Source: CAZNPU01 sp964575335 | GTDB taxonomy: Bacteria; Planctomycetota; Phycisphaerae; Phycisphaerales; SM1A02 | Direction of reading: 5' to 3' | Assembly: GCA_964575335.1 (NCBI GenBank) | Contig: CAZNPU010000053.1 | Coordinates: 1-6,902 of the forward strand | Length of the DNA stretch: 6,902 nucleotides | In this document: one piece after another, positions 1 to 6,545 of the stretch | Position numbering within the stretch: the stretch's first letter is position 1 | Layout: every line of letters begins with the position of its first letter | Notes under the pieces: generated by a model | What the model was told of the DNA's origin: nothing | The model's database searches: none | The model's input: the letters and a program-made list of their open reading frames with translations, nothing else | Position numbers and translations under genes: made by a program

Positions 1-57
<57 letters not shown>

Positions 58-72
58 ATCGATGTGGACCAA

Positions 73-101
73 AGTATAGGAGGCCTTGTGCTGCGCTTCA
101 A
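73..101 (-). promoter_or_regulatory. Sigma-70 type promoter of the initiator tRNA
   Basis: On the minus strand a -35 box TTGAAG (96-101) and a -10 box TATACT (73-78) are separated by exactly 17 bases. The -10 box matches the consensus at five of six positions and the -35 at four of six. The predicted start, about 7 bases past the -10 box, falls about 9 bases before the mature tRNA 5' end at 57, a typical layout for a tRNA transcription unit. Confidence 0.7.
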
Positions 102-243
102 GGTCAGCAGCAATCTTCCCCTCACTTCCCCACTTCCCGCTTCCTCAATCACTCACCACCTACTACCCATCATTCATTCACACACGCATGTGCCTGCTGG
201 GCCTGCTGGGCGAGGTGACTGGTGGTTTGGCTGTCTACCTATT

Positions 244-654
244 CTATATCACCTGACGTTTGCGGTTGGCGGCTGCGATATGCAGCAGCATGCTGCTCAT
301 CTCCGGCGTCAGCTTGTCGAACTGAATCCCCACTTCGTATTTGAATAAGCCGACGCGCTTGCTCCAGACCAGCAGACCGATCAGCCGACCGGGCAGCTCG
401 TACCCGCCGATCTGAACTTCCGTGCGGGTGGGAGGCAGCTTTCGGCACAGCACGCGCATGCCGCCTGCGGAGAAATCCAGCACCGTGCCGAGGTTGCACT
501 TGAGCGTTTCCTGCGGCAGGCGTCCAAAGCGGCGGCGAACCTCGGGCTGACCGGCTGAAGAACCAGTCGAGGCTGCTGCTGGGGGTACCGCCCCTTGAGG
601 CTCCGCAGCTCCCGGGCTTGTCGGCGAATCGGGCTTCATACAGTTGTAAGACAT
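244..654 (-). CDS. PilZ-domain protein, putative c-di-GMP receptor
   Basis: The 136-residue product has a Pro/Ala/Ser-rich flexible N-terminus (about residues 8-38) followed by one PilZ domain. The two c-di-GMP-binding elements of the family are visible: RxxxR as R41-R-F-G-R45, and (D/N)xSxxG as D60-F-S62-A-G-G65. The later YEVGIQF (106-112) matches the closing beta strand of the domain. No GGDEF, EAL, transmembrane or DNA-binding part is present, so this would be a stand-alone cytoplasmic adaptor whose partner is unknown. PilZ proteins of this kind link c-di-GMP to motility, exopolysaccharide or transcription; which applies here cannot be told. I chose the ATG at 654 because a purine-rich GGAAAGG lies 10 bases upstream. 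The frame stays open to 825, but that extension is unlike the domain and would overlap the 5' end of the divergent gene. Confidence 0.85.
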   Translation of the reverse strand: MSYNCMKPDSPTSPGAAEPQGAVPPAAASTGSSAGQPEVRRRFGRLPQETLKCNLGTVLDFSAGGMRVLCRKLPPTRTEVQIGGYELPGRLIGLLVWSKRVGLFKYEVGIQFDKLTPEMSSMLLHIAAANRKRQVI

Positions 655-808
655 CGGCGAAATGCCTTTCCGCCATAAGAGGTGCGGCAACGCTCTCGTG
701 AAATGAACTAAAAGATGCTGCTCTCGGCAGCGGCGGGCTGTTCGATTGACGTCAGGGGGCAGGTCCCGGCTTTCATCGAATAGCCCCCCAAGTGCCGATA
801 TTCCTCCG

Positions 809-2104
809 GTGGAGCGCATCACCAAGCCATTTTTCCACTTCGACCCTGGCTGGCTGTTTATCCTGTCGGGGCTGGCCTTATGCGCTGCGGGGATTTTGCT
901 GCCTGCCCAGGCTGACGTGGAGGCTCTGCAGCGGCAGCTCGAACAGTTGCGTGATGAAGAAAGCCGAGCATTGGCGCGATTGAAAGCGCACGCGGACTTT
1001 CTCGATCAGGTGGATCAGGCCGACCCGGCGCTGATCAAACGTCTGGCAGCGGCCCAATTGAACCTGGTTCCTGAAGGCGATCGGCCGGTGCTTCGGGCGA
1101 CCTCCAACACTGCGCCGGTGACGAACTGGGTCGATTCGACGGTTTCCTTTGACATTCGCCCGCCGAAGCCCCAGCCGGTTTCAACGCTCAGCCGATGGGC
1201 CACCGGTCCGCAGCGGCTCTGGATGTTCGGCGGCGGCATTCTGGCGGTGTTCATCGGCGTCCTGCTCAGCCCTGCGCCGGTGCGAATCGGCCGATGGCGC
1301 CGGACAGCCACAACCCAGCACAACACCGCGGACCAACTTGCTGACGACACCGCACGCCATCCTGGATTTGCAACATCAACTGATGACGATGAACTCCTCG
1401 AGGATCAGGATGCTGCGGCATGTGACGATTGGGATGATGACGCCTCCGCTGCAATCGCAGACGATGATGCGCTTGAATCCGACTCGCTGAGCGATGTTGC
1501 NNNNNNNNNNNNNNNNNNNNNNNNNNNNNNNNNNNNNNNNNNNNNNNNNNNNNNNNNNNNNNNNNNNNNNNNNNNNNNNNNNNNNNNNNNNNNNNNNNNN
1601 GAAGATGAAGATGAAGCTGAGGGCGAAGACGAGGAGGAGATCGAAGAGCAGGCAGATGATGAGCTGATCGATGATGACTCTGAAGAACTGCTGGATGAAG
1701 CGGCGGATGACTTCGAAGAAGAAGAGGAAGTAGAGGACGAGGAGGAGTACGAGTACGAGGAAGAGGATGATGACGCATTTGACGATGACGACAGCGAAGC
1801 GTCAGCGTACAGCGATGATGTGCTGACTGAAGATGAGGAAGATGAAGACGTCGAAGATGAATTCGACGAGCTGAGCGACGATGATGAAGCGTCAGACGAA
1901 GATGAGGACAACCTCGAGGATGAGGATGAATCCGAGTACTTCGATGAAGACGAAGAAGATGATGATTCATTCATCGCTGAAGCTGACGACGATGAAGATG
2001 TCGACGGTTATGACGATGACGATGACGATGATGATGGCGATGACGAAGCTGACATGGACGAAGACGATGATCAGCCGCCGTTTTCGCCAACTTCGCGCTG
2101 GTAA
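809..2104 (+). CDS. Two-pass membrane protein with coiled-coil loop and long acidic tail; contains assembly gap
   Basis: I do not recognise the family. Numbered from the GTG at 809: residues 15-33 form a hydrophobic segment (WLFILSGLALCAAGILLPA); 36-68 are a charged, Leu-rich probable coiled coil; 75-95 (LIKRLAAAQLNL... to RPVL) looks like a compact, possibly conserved element; a Pro-rich stretch follows; 137-153 are a second hydrophobic segment (LWMFGGGILAVFIGVLL); basic RIGRWRR (159-165) comes next; then an acidic low-complexity tail runs to the end. The positive-inside rule puts both termini in the cytoplasm and the coiled coil outside the membrane. After the gap the tail has about 108 Asp/Glu in 167 residues, no Lys and one Arg, with scattered Phe/Tyr, closing with QPPFSPTSRW. 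The nominal length of 431 residues includes 34 unknown codons, so the true length is unknown. The start is uncertain: neither this GTG nor the in-frame TTG at 746 has a Shine-Dalgarno sequence. It diverges from the PilZ gene and lies 172 bases before dprA. Confidence 0.72.
   Translation: MERITKPFFHFDPGWLFILSGLALCAAGILLPAQADVEALQRQLEQLRDEESRALARLKAHADFLDQVDQADPALIKRLAAAQLNLVPEGDRPVLRATSNTAPVTNWVDSTVSFDIRPPKPQPVSTLSRWATGPQRLWMFGGGILAVFIGVLLSPAPVRIGRWRRTATTQHNTADQLADDTARHPGFATSTDDDELLEDQDAAACDDWDDDASAAIADDDALESDSLSDVXXXXXXXXXXXXXXXXXXXXXXXXXXXXXXXXXXEDEDEAEGEDEEEIEEQADDELIDDDSEELLDEAADDFEEEEEVEDEEEYEYEEEDDDAFDDDDSEASAYSDDVLTEDEEDEDVEDEFDELSDDDEASDEDEDNLEDEDESEYFDEDEEDDDSFIAEADDDEDVDGYDDDDDDDDGDDEADMDEDDDQPPFSPTSRW
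1501..1600. other. Assembly gap (100 N) inside the acidic-tail gene
   Basis: Exactly 100 undetermined bases, the usual placeholder for a gap of unknown size. The gap falls inside a stretch of GAN-type codons (GAT, GAC, GAA, GAG), low-complexity sequence that short-read assemblers handle badly. Coding sense continues on both sides in the same nominal frame. Confidence 0.98.
1601..2086 (+). repeat. GAN-codon low-complexity tract (Asp/Glu run)
   Basis: Nearly every codon here starts with GA, giving imperfect trinucleotide repetition such as gatgatgac and gaagatgag without one fixed repeat unit. Codons for the same residue alternate (GAT/GAC, GAA/GAG), so selection on the acidic peptide is more likely than simple recent slippage. 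The longest uniform stretch is the run of eight Asp codons near 2014-2037. On the opposite strand the same bases read as a long Ser-rich shadow frame. Confidence 0.85.
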
Positions 2105-2264
2105 CGCGCTTCCGGGTCAATAAATAAACATGATGCGCGTACGGGGCGACGCTGCCAGCGATAACAGGTGAAAGCGGGCAAGGGTTCGCGATCGTAACTT
2201 TGATTCGATACACTGCCGGGCCAGAGAGCTGGGCGGGACCTGCTGGCGTATGGTACGGTTCCGC

Positions 2265-2269
2265 AGGAG
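2265..2269 (+). promoter_or_regulatory. Shine-Dalgarno sequence that fixes the dprA start
   Basis: AGGAG lies 7 bases before the ATG at 2277. An in-frame ATG at 2250 would place this motif inside the coding sequence and has no comparable motif of its own, so 2277 is preferred. Confidence 0.75.
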
Positions 2270-2276
2270 TCGGCCA

Positions 2277-3446
2277 ATGCCTCGCCTACCGCAGGAGATT
2301 CCGGAGTGCACGCTACGCTTGCTGCTGGCCAGCGGTGTAGGTCCAGCCACGCTTCGCAAGTTGCGCCATAGGTTCGGCACGGACGATCGCATCGCGCAGG
2401 CGAGTGCTGCGGAAATCGATGATGTGGGCGGCATCGGCGGCACAGCAGCCCATCGCATTCGGCAAGCAATTCACGAAGCCGATCCTGACGCTGAGCGCGA
2501 TGTGATGACCCGGTGCGGCACACAAATGATTCTCCTGGGCGATGCTGATTATCCCGCCCTGCTGGCCACCATCGCCGACCCGCCGCCTGCACTTTGGATT
2601 CGCGGCAAGCTGCTGCCTGCTGATCGGCTTGCGGTCGCCATTGTCGGGTCGCGCCGATGCACACCATACGGGCGCGAACAGGCAGCGCGGTTCTCTGCGC
2701 TGCTCTCGCAGGCAGGTTTGACGATTGTCTCCGGCGGCGCAGCGGGCATCGACGGCGAGGCGCATCGCGGCGCACTGCGCGTCAACGGCCGCACGATCGT
2801 CGTGCTCGGCTGCGGGCTTGAAACCGCATACCCGCCGGACCATAAGGATCTGTTTGATCGCGTGGTACATTCCGGCGGCGCGGTGGTGAGCGAGTTTCCC
2901 ATGCGCACGCCTCCCACGGCCGCCAATTTCCCAAGGCGTAACCGCGTCATCTCAGGCATGAGCCTGGGCGTTCTTGTGATTGAAGCTGCGATTCGCTCGG
3001 GTGCGTTGATCACCGCTCGTCTTGCAGCGGAAGATCACAACCGCGAGGTCATGGCTTTGCCCGGCCGGGTCGATTCGCCCGCATCAGCAGGCTGTCACAA
3101 GGCGATACGCGAAGGGTGGGCGGCATTGGTGACCAACCATGCAGAAGCGCTTGAACAACTTGACAGCGCCAGTCAACTCCTGCGCGGTGCGCTTGAACAG
3201 GCAGGACACGACCACGCGACAAATGCTGCAACGCTGTTTGACAGCAACCTGACCCAAGGCCAGCAGGCGATCGTTGCTGTATTGGAACAGGCCAGCGAGG
3301 CATTGCTGCTGGATCAGATTGCCGCCCGCACCCAAATGCCGCTCAGCCAGCTTATGGCTGACCTGACGCTGCTTCAGATTCGCGGCCGCGTGTCGCGCGA
3401 TTTCAGCGGCAGGGTGCAACTCAAACGCAGAAACAACGAAGCATGA
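2277..3446 (+). CDS. dprA: DNA-processing protein DprA (Smf)
   Basis: DprA binds single-stranded DNA taken up during natural transformation, protects it and loads RecA on it in the cytoplasm; it is also conserved in bacteria not known to be competent. The 389-residue product shows the full architecture. The N-terminal helix-hairpin-helix-like region (about 12-66) includes LLLASGVGPATLRKL. The Rossmann-like core (about 80-290) contains VGSR (123-126), SGGAAGID with H163 (152-163), CGLETAYPPD (179-188), SEFP (205-208), NFPRRNRVISG (217-227), IEAAIRSGALITA (235-247), and ALPG (260-263). The C-terminal winged-helix domain (about 325-383) is the part that in other species contacts partners. Length is normal. 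In SGxA(R/K)GID the usual basic residue is Ala156 here. It follows the acidic-tail gene by 172 bases with no terminator seen between, so co-transcription is possible. No other competence gene is in the window. Confidence 0.97.
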   Translation: MPRLPQEIPECTLRLLLASGVGPATLRKLRHRFGTDDRIAQASAAEIDDVGGIGGTAAHRIRQAIHEADPDAERDVMTRCGTQMILLGDADYPALLATIADPPPALWIRGKLLPADRLAVAIVGSRRCTPYGREQAARFSALLSQAGLTIVSGGAAGIDGEAHRGALRVNGRTIVVLGCGLETAYPPDHKDLFDRVVHSGGAVVSEFPMRTPPTAANFPRRNRVISGMSLGVLVIEAAIRSGALITARLAAEDHNREVMALPGRVDSPASAGCHKAIREGWAALVTNHAEALEQLDSASQLLRGALEQAGHDHATNAATLFDSNLTQGQQAIVAVLEQASEALLLDQIAARTQMPLSQLMADLTLLQIRGRVSRDFSGRVQLKRRNNEA

Positions 3447-3680
3447 AACCCGCTTCTGGACCCCGCCGTGTTATAGAGCAAAACAGCGGACAACCTGCTG
3501 GCAGCAGTTGCCGGCTCGCGATCGACCTTGCCTCCGGCTCCTCCCAATCACCCCACCTTCAACCGCGCAGTCAAACCTGAAATCAAATGCAAAAAGCAGC
3601 ATGAGACGCTGCCGCCGAATCACCCCGCCGCGATATACCACAGGAATTGAAGCCAACCCCCAGGTGGCAAATGCCGCAAC

Positions 3681-3694
3681 CGCAGCTTACTGCG
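3681..3694 (-). other. Small hairpin downstream of tRNA-Ala
   Basis: On the minus strand, CGCAG-TAAG-CTGCG forms a 5-bp stem with a 4-base loop, 16 bases past the tRNA 3' end. No U-run follows, so it is not a standard intrinsic terminator. It could be a weak pause or a mark for 3' processing, or may be chance. Confidence 0.3.
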
Positions 3695-3710
3695 TTACAG
3701 GACTGGTAAG

Positions 3711-3784
3711 TGGAGCTGATCGGGATCGAACCGACGACCTCTTCCATGCCATGGAAGCGCTCTCCCAAACTGAGCTACAGCCCC
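3711..3784 (-). tRNA. tRNA-Ala, anticodon GGC
   Basis: The minus strand from 3784 to 3711 folds as a complete 74-nucleotide cloverleaf: acceptor GGGGCTG/CAGCTCC with discriminator A, D-arm GCTC-AGTTTGGGA-GAGC, anticodon arm CTTCC-ATGGCAT-GGAAG, variable AGGTC, and T-arm GTCGG-TTCGATC-CCGAT. The G3-U70 wobble pair that marks alanine tRNAs is present, and the anticodon GGC reads GCC/GCU codons. The 3' CCA is not encoded (the next bases are CTT) and must be added by the CCA-adding enzyme. Confidence 0.96.
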
Positions 3785-3836
3785 GTCGAACATTCATTCA
3801 GCCGGCTGAGTGAAACTCTGCTGGCCAAGTAAGGTA

Positions 3837-3864
3837 AGGATAGCAGGAACCGGCCGGCGTTCAA
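3837..3864 (-). promoter_or_regulatory. Probable promoter of tRNA-Ala
   Basis: On the minus strand a -35 box TTGAAC (3859-3864) and a -10 box TATCCT (3837-3842) are 16 bases apart. The -10 box is preceded by TGC, an extended -10 element. Each box matches the consensus at four of six positions. This would give a leader of roughly 45 bases before the tRNA, containing the perfect 12-base palindrome TCAGCCGGCTGA at 3798-3809. Confidence 0.45.
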
Positions 3865-3924
3865 CTAGCCCGCACAGGTTGGCCCGCAGCGATCGGCTCC
3901 CCGTCAGCGGGTCCGGCCGCAAGC

Positions 3925-3951
3925 GGCAGCGAGGCGGCTGCCTATTTTTTT
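3925..3951 (+). terminator. Intrinsic terminator on the plus strand with no adjacent plus-strand gene
   Basis: GGCAGC (3925-3930), loop GAGGCG, GCTGCC (3937-3942), then TATTTTTTT (3943-3951): a 6-bp GC-rich stem followed at once by a T-tract. It works only in the plus direction, since no A-tract precedes the stem for minus-strand use. The nearest plus-strand gene, dprA, ends 478 bases earlier. Confidence 0.65.
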
Positions 3952-3990
3952 AGTCTGCTGCCAATATAGGGCGTTGGGCTTCCCGCATCG

Positions 3991-4007
3991 CCCCCGTTTT
4001 CCGGGGG
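3991..4007 (-). terminator. Hairpin just past the S9 peptidase stop, possible terminator without U-run
   Basis: CCCCCG (3991-3996) and CGGGGG (4002-4007) pair around a 5-base loop, giving a 6-bp all-GC stem 6 bases after the TAA of the minus-strand peptidase gene. On the minus strand no U-tract follows. It may be a U-less terminator or a 3' stabilising stem. Confidence 0.4.
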
Positions 4008-4013
4008 TGGGGT

Positions 4014-6326
4014 TTATGTCCCGCTCGTCACCGGAGCCGGCCTTGGGTTTTCGATATGCCGCTCGAAGAACTCGATGATGCGATTGAGGCGGTCCATGCG
4101 CTGCTTCGGATCGCCTGTGCGTGAGAGATCGTGATCTGCATTGGGGTAACGCACGTACTCAACCGGCCGATCCAACGCCTTCAGGGCGCGATACAGCATT
4201 TCCGACTGTGACACGCCGGTGCGCAGATCCTGGCTGGCGTGCAGGATCAGCAGCGGCGTGCGAATGCGGTTGACGTAGGTGAACGGGCTGTTGCGCTCGA
4301 TGATCTGCTTGAACCTCGCCTCAAATGGGTGGCCGCCGAAGGCCCACTGCACCAAACGCCAGGCGTTGCCCTCGCCGAAGAACGTGGTGAGGTCGTACAC
4401 ACCGCGCTGCGCGACAGCGGCTTTGAATCGGTGATCGTGCGCCACGATCCATGCGGTGAGATAGCCCGCGTAGCTGCCGCCGGTCACCACAAGCCGTTCG
4501 GGATCAACCCAGTCTTTCAACAGTGCATGATCGACAGCCGCAAGCACATCGCCTGCCGGCCCTTCGCCCCAATCCTGAAAATTGGCTTTCTGAAACGCGT
4601 ATCCATACCCGCCCGAGCCGCGCGGATTGGCGTACACCACGCCATAGCCCCAACTGCAGAAAAGCTGCAGCTCGTGCCACATGCCGAACTCGCCCGGCCC
4701 CCACATCGCGCTCGGCCCGCCGTGAATCTCCAGCACCAGCGGATACTTTTTGCCATGTTCGCGCCGCGTCGGCTCCATGAGCCAGTACTGCACGCGGGTT
4801 CCGTCGGGGCGATCGATCCACCCTTCAACCGGTTTGGCCAGCAGCTTGTTCGCCACCCACGGATTGAGGTCAAACACCAAACGGTCGCCGCGCCCGTCAC
4901 GTACGCGCAGCACGCAAGGGTTTTCGATGCTGCTCTGGCTGTACACGATCGTGCCGCCGCCGACTGCAAACGTGTTGACGCCGATGGCGTGTTCATCATC
5001 CCCGGTTCTGCCCACAAGCTTTGCCGGCTCCAGCAGACCGGGGCTGACGGTCATCAGCGGAAACTCACCTCGCATGGCGGTGCGAAACACCAGCGCCGGC
5101 TGCGTGGGCATCCATTCAAACTCCCGCACCGAACCGGGGAAGGAAGCTTCCTCGGTAAGCCACAGCGGGTCCGAAACCGTCTCGCCATTGAGCGAAACCA
5201 TCCCAAGCTGCCACTGGCGAAATGCCGGCTCATCGACAGGTCGCCCCCGAAAGGCAATCACCGCACCATCGCGGCTGGGTTTGGGCGAAGCGAAGCTCCA
5301 CCCTTCACGGGCAAGAATTTCGCGATCGTTGGTGCCGTCAACAGCCACCCGCCACAAACTGCGCGAAAACACGCGGTCAATGTGTTTGTCCCGGGGTTTT
5401 TTCGCAGCATACACAACGCTCTGGCCGTCAGGCATGAACGCTGGTTCTTCGTGATCGAAAAACCCGTTGGTGATGCGCCGCGCGCCTGCCTCGGTGACTG
5501 GCTGATCGGAAATGCGCGCATCAACAAGAAACAGATGCCAGAAGCACATCGTGTCGCGCAGGCGCTGCTCATCCTGAAAATCCAGCCGCGTGATGACGTT
5601 GGGATTGGCCTGCTGAGCGTTGCGTTCCAGCCAGGCGCGAATCTCATCGCGCGTGCCATCGGGGCGCGGCTCAATGCCGGGCTTGCTTGCGTCCTTCCAG
5701 CTTCGCCGCGGCCGCTCCATGGGCCAGTTCGGCGTGCCGGCCAGTTCATCCAGCGCAACACGCGACCGCACCAGCAGATATCGGCCGTCCGGCGACCATT
5801 GCGGATCGCTGCAGCCGTGCTTGAACTGCGTTAGCTGCCGCGCTTCTCCCCCATCAACTGGAATGATCCAGACCTGCGACAGCGGCTCGCTTGCCTCCCC
5901 AGCGCCATCCAAACGATTGGGAGGCAGCGCAGATTTCGGATCGCCGTTGCGCAAAAACGCGATGAACCGGCCGTCGGGGGAAAACTTGGGCGAATGATCG
6001 TGACGGTCTCCAAAGGTGATCTGCCGCGGCACAGCCCCCGGATTGGTCAAATCGAGCAGAAACAGATGCGATCGGTAAGCGTACGACGGCTCAGCATCTG
6101 AATCTGATCCGCTGTTCCGCGCCTCGTCAGCCGGCAGCGTGGCGATCGACTTGACCGCAAACACCGCCCGCGAGCCGTCGCGCTGCACCACGTCGATCGA
6201 GGAAACCGACCGGATGCGAAGCAGATCGGTGGTGACGATCGGTTCGCGTTGTGCAGCAGCCAGCGCAGCAGGCAGCATACAACAGAAAATCGCAATGACA
6301 GTGACAGTTTTAGCGCAGCACCTCAT
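4014..6326 (-). CDS. Secreted prolyl-oligopeptidase-family (S9) serine peptidase
   Basis: Numbered from the ATG at 6326 (770 residues). Residues 1-24 form a signal peptide: short basic n-region, hydrophobic VTVIAIFCCMLPAALA core, Ala-rich cleavage site; no lipobox, so export past the inner membrane is expected. An N-terminal beta-propeller (about 35-490) carries TolB/WD-like strands such as KFSPDGRF (from 114), PQWSPDGR (from 175) and PAFMPDGQ. The C-terminal alpha/beta hydrolase has HGGP (from 535), NPRGSGGYG (from 567), the nucleophile GGSYAGY (Ser618), Asp700 in SQDLRTGVSQ, and His732 in NADHDLSRTG, so the triad is complete. Such enzymes cleave oligopeptides, often as dipeptidyl or acylaminoacyl peptidases; the exact specificity cannot be read here. 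The start is uncertain: the ATG at 6353 is also possible and keeps a signal peptide, and neither has a good Shine-Dalgarno. It is probably a separate unit from trxA, since a terminator lies between. Confidence 0.95.
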   Translation of the reverse strand: MRCCAKTVTVIAIFCCMLPAALAAAQREPIVTTDLLRIRSVSSIDVVQRDGSRAVFAVKSIATLPADEARNSGSDSDAEPSYAYRSHLFLLDLTNPGAVPRQITFGDRHDHSPKFSPDGRFIAFLRNGDPKSALPPNRLDGAGEASEPLSQVWIIPVDGGEARQLTQFKHGCSDPQWSPDGRYLLVRSRVALDELAGTPNWPMERPRRSWKDASKPGIEPRPDGTRDEIRAWLERNAQQANPNVITRLDFQDEQRLRDTMCFWHLFLVDARISDQPVTEAGARRITNGFFDHEEPAFMPDGQSVVYAAKKPRDKHIDRVFSRSLWRVAVDGTNDREILAREGWSFASPKPSRDGAVIAFRGRPVDEPAFRQWQLGMVSLNGETVSDPLWLTEEASFPGSVREFEWMPTQPALVFRTAMRGEFPLMTVSPGLLEPAKLVGRTGDDEHAIGVNTFAVGGGTIVYSQSSIENPCVLRVRDGRGDRLVFDLNPWVANKLLAKPVEGWIDRPDGTRVQYWLMEPTRREHGKKYPLVLEIHGGPSAMWGPGEFGMWHELQLFCSWGYGVVYANPRGSGGYGYAFQKANFQDWGEGPAGDVLAAVDHALLKDWVDPERLVVTGGSYAGYLTAWIVAHDHRFKAAVAQRGVYDLTTFFGEGNAWRLVQWAFGGHPFEARFKQIIERNSPFTYVNRIRTPLLILHASQDLRTGVSQSEMLYRALKALDRPVEYVRYPNADHDLSRTGDPKQRMDRLNRIIEFFERHIENPRPAPVTSGT

Positions 6327-6439
6327 GGCAGCATGATACTTCACCAGCCCCATCGTTCGCAGCCGCCGGGTCCGCAACTTCGCAGCGCAAAGAAAAGCTG
6401 GCGCTTCCTGACGGCTGCAGGGAGCGCCTATGCAGCAGC

Positions 6440-6463
6440 AAAAACCCGCACATCGCGCGGGTT
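6440..6463 (-). terminator. Intrinsic terminator downstream of trxA
   Basis: On the minus strand AACCCGC (6457-6463), loop of 7 (6450-6456), GCGGGTT (6443-6449) and a U-run continuing to 6440 form a classic terminator: a 7-bp stem followed by five T in total. It lies 64 bases after the trxA stop and separates trxA from the S9 peptidase gene. Confidence 0.8.
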
Positions 6464-6511
6464 CGGCTGGTTCTTCAAGTTATGGGCAAAGTGAAAACAG
6501 ATGATCAGCAG

Positions 6512-6545
6512 CAGCTTGTCAGGCGCTTTAAGCGTTGACAAGCTG
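6512..6545 (-). other. Long hairpin enclosing the trxA stop codon
   Basis: CAGCTTGTC (6512-6520) and GACAAGCTG (6537-6545) are perfect 9-base inverted repeats. Inside, A6521-T6536 and G6522-T6535 can pair; after a one-base bulge CGCT (6524-6527) pairs with AGCG (6531-6534), leaving TTA (6528-6530) as the apical loop. That loop is the trxA stop codon. No U-run follows directly, so it is not the main terminator. Confidence 0.6.

Noticed and set aside
192..209. Tandem 9-base direct repeat gcctgctgg
   Set aside because: Only two copies and very short; likely chance or minor slippage.
717..731. Hairpin GCTGC-TCTCG-GCAGC between the PilZ and acidic-tail genes, followed on the minus strand by ATCTTTT
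   Set aside because: The stem is only 5 bp, the T-run is displaced, and there is no minus-strand gene just upstream to terminate.
1405..1974. Ser-rich open frame on the minus strand
   Set aside because: It is the reverse reading of the GAN-codon tract, with the gap in it; poly-Ser appears automatically opposite Asp/Glu codons.
2191..2214. Possible dprA promoter: TACACT (2209-2214) with TTCGCG upstream
   Set aside because: The -10 box matches only four of six bases and the -35 only weakly; nothing else in 2105-2264 supports it.
3496..3508. Hairpin CTGCT-GGC-AGCAG after dprA as its terminator
   Set aside because: Short stem, three-base loop and no T-run; no good terminator is seen close to the dprA stop.
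3443..3580. 45-codon frame whose ATG overlaps the dprA stop (ATGA)
   Set aside because: The overlap hints at translational coupling, but the peptide is low-complexity Ser/Pro/Gln/Arg with no domain, and there is no independent support.
3508..3813. 101-codon plus-strand frame after dprA
   Set aside because: It reads straight through the tRNA-Ala gene in antisense and has no recognisable domain.
4239..5834. Open frame of 531 codons on the plus strand
   Set aside because: It lies wholly antisense to the S9 peptidase, whose motifs and catalytic triad are complete; the translation shows no domain and long shadow frames are common in GC-rich genes.
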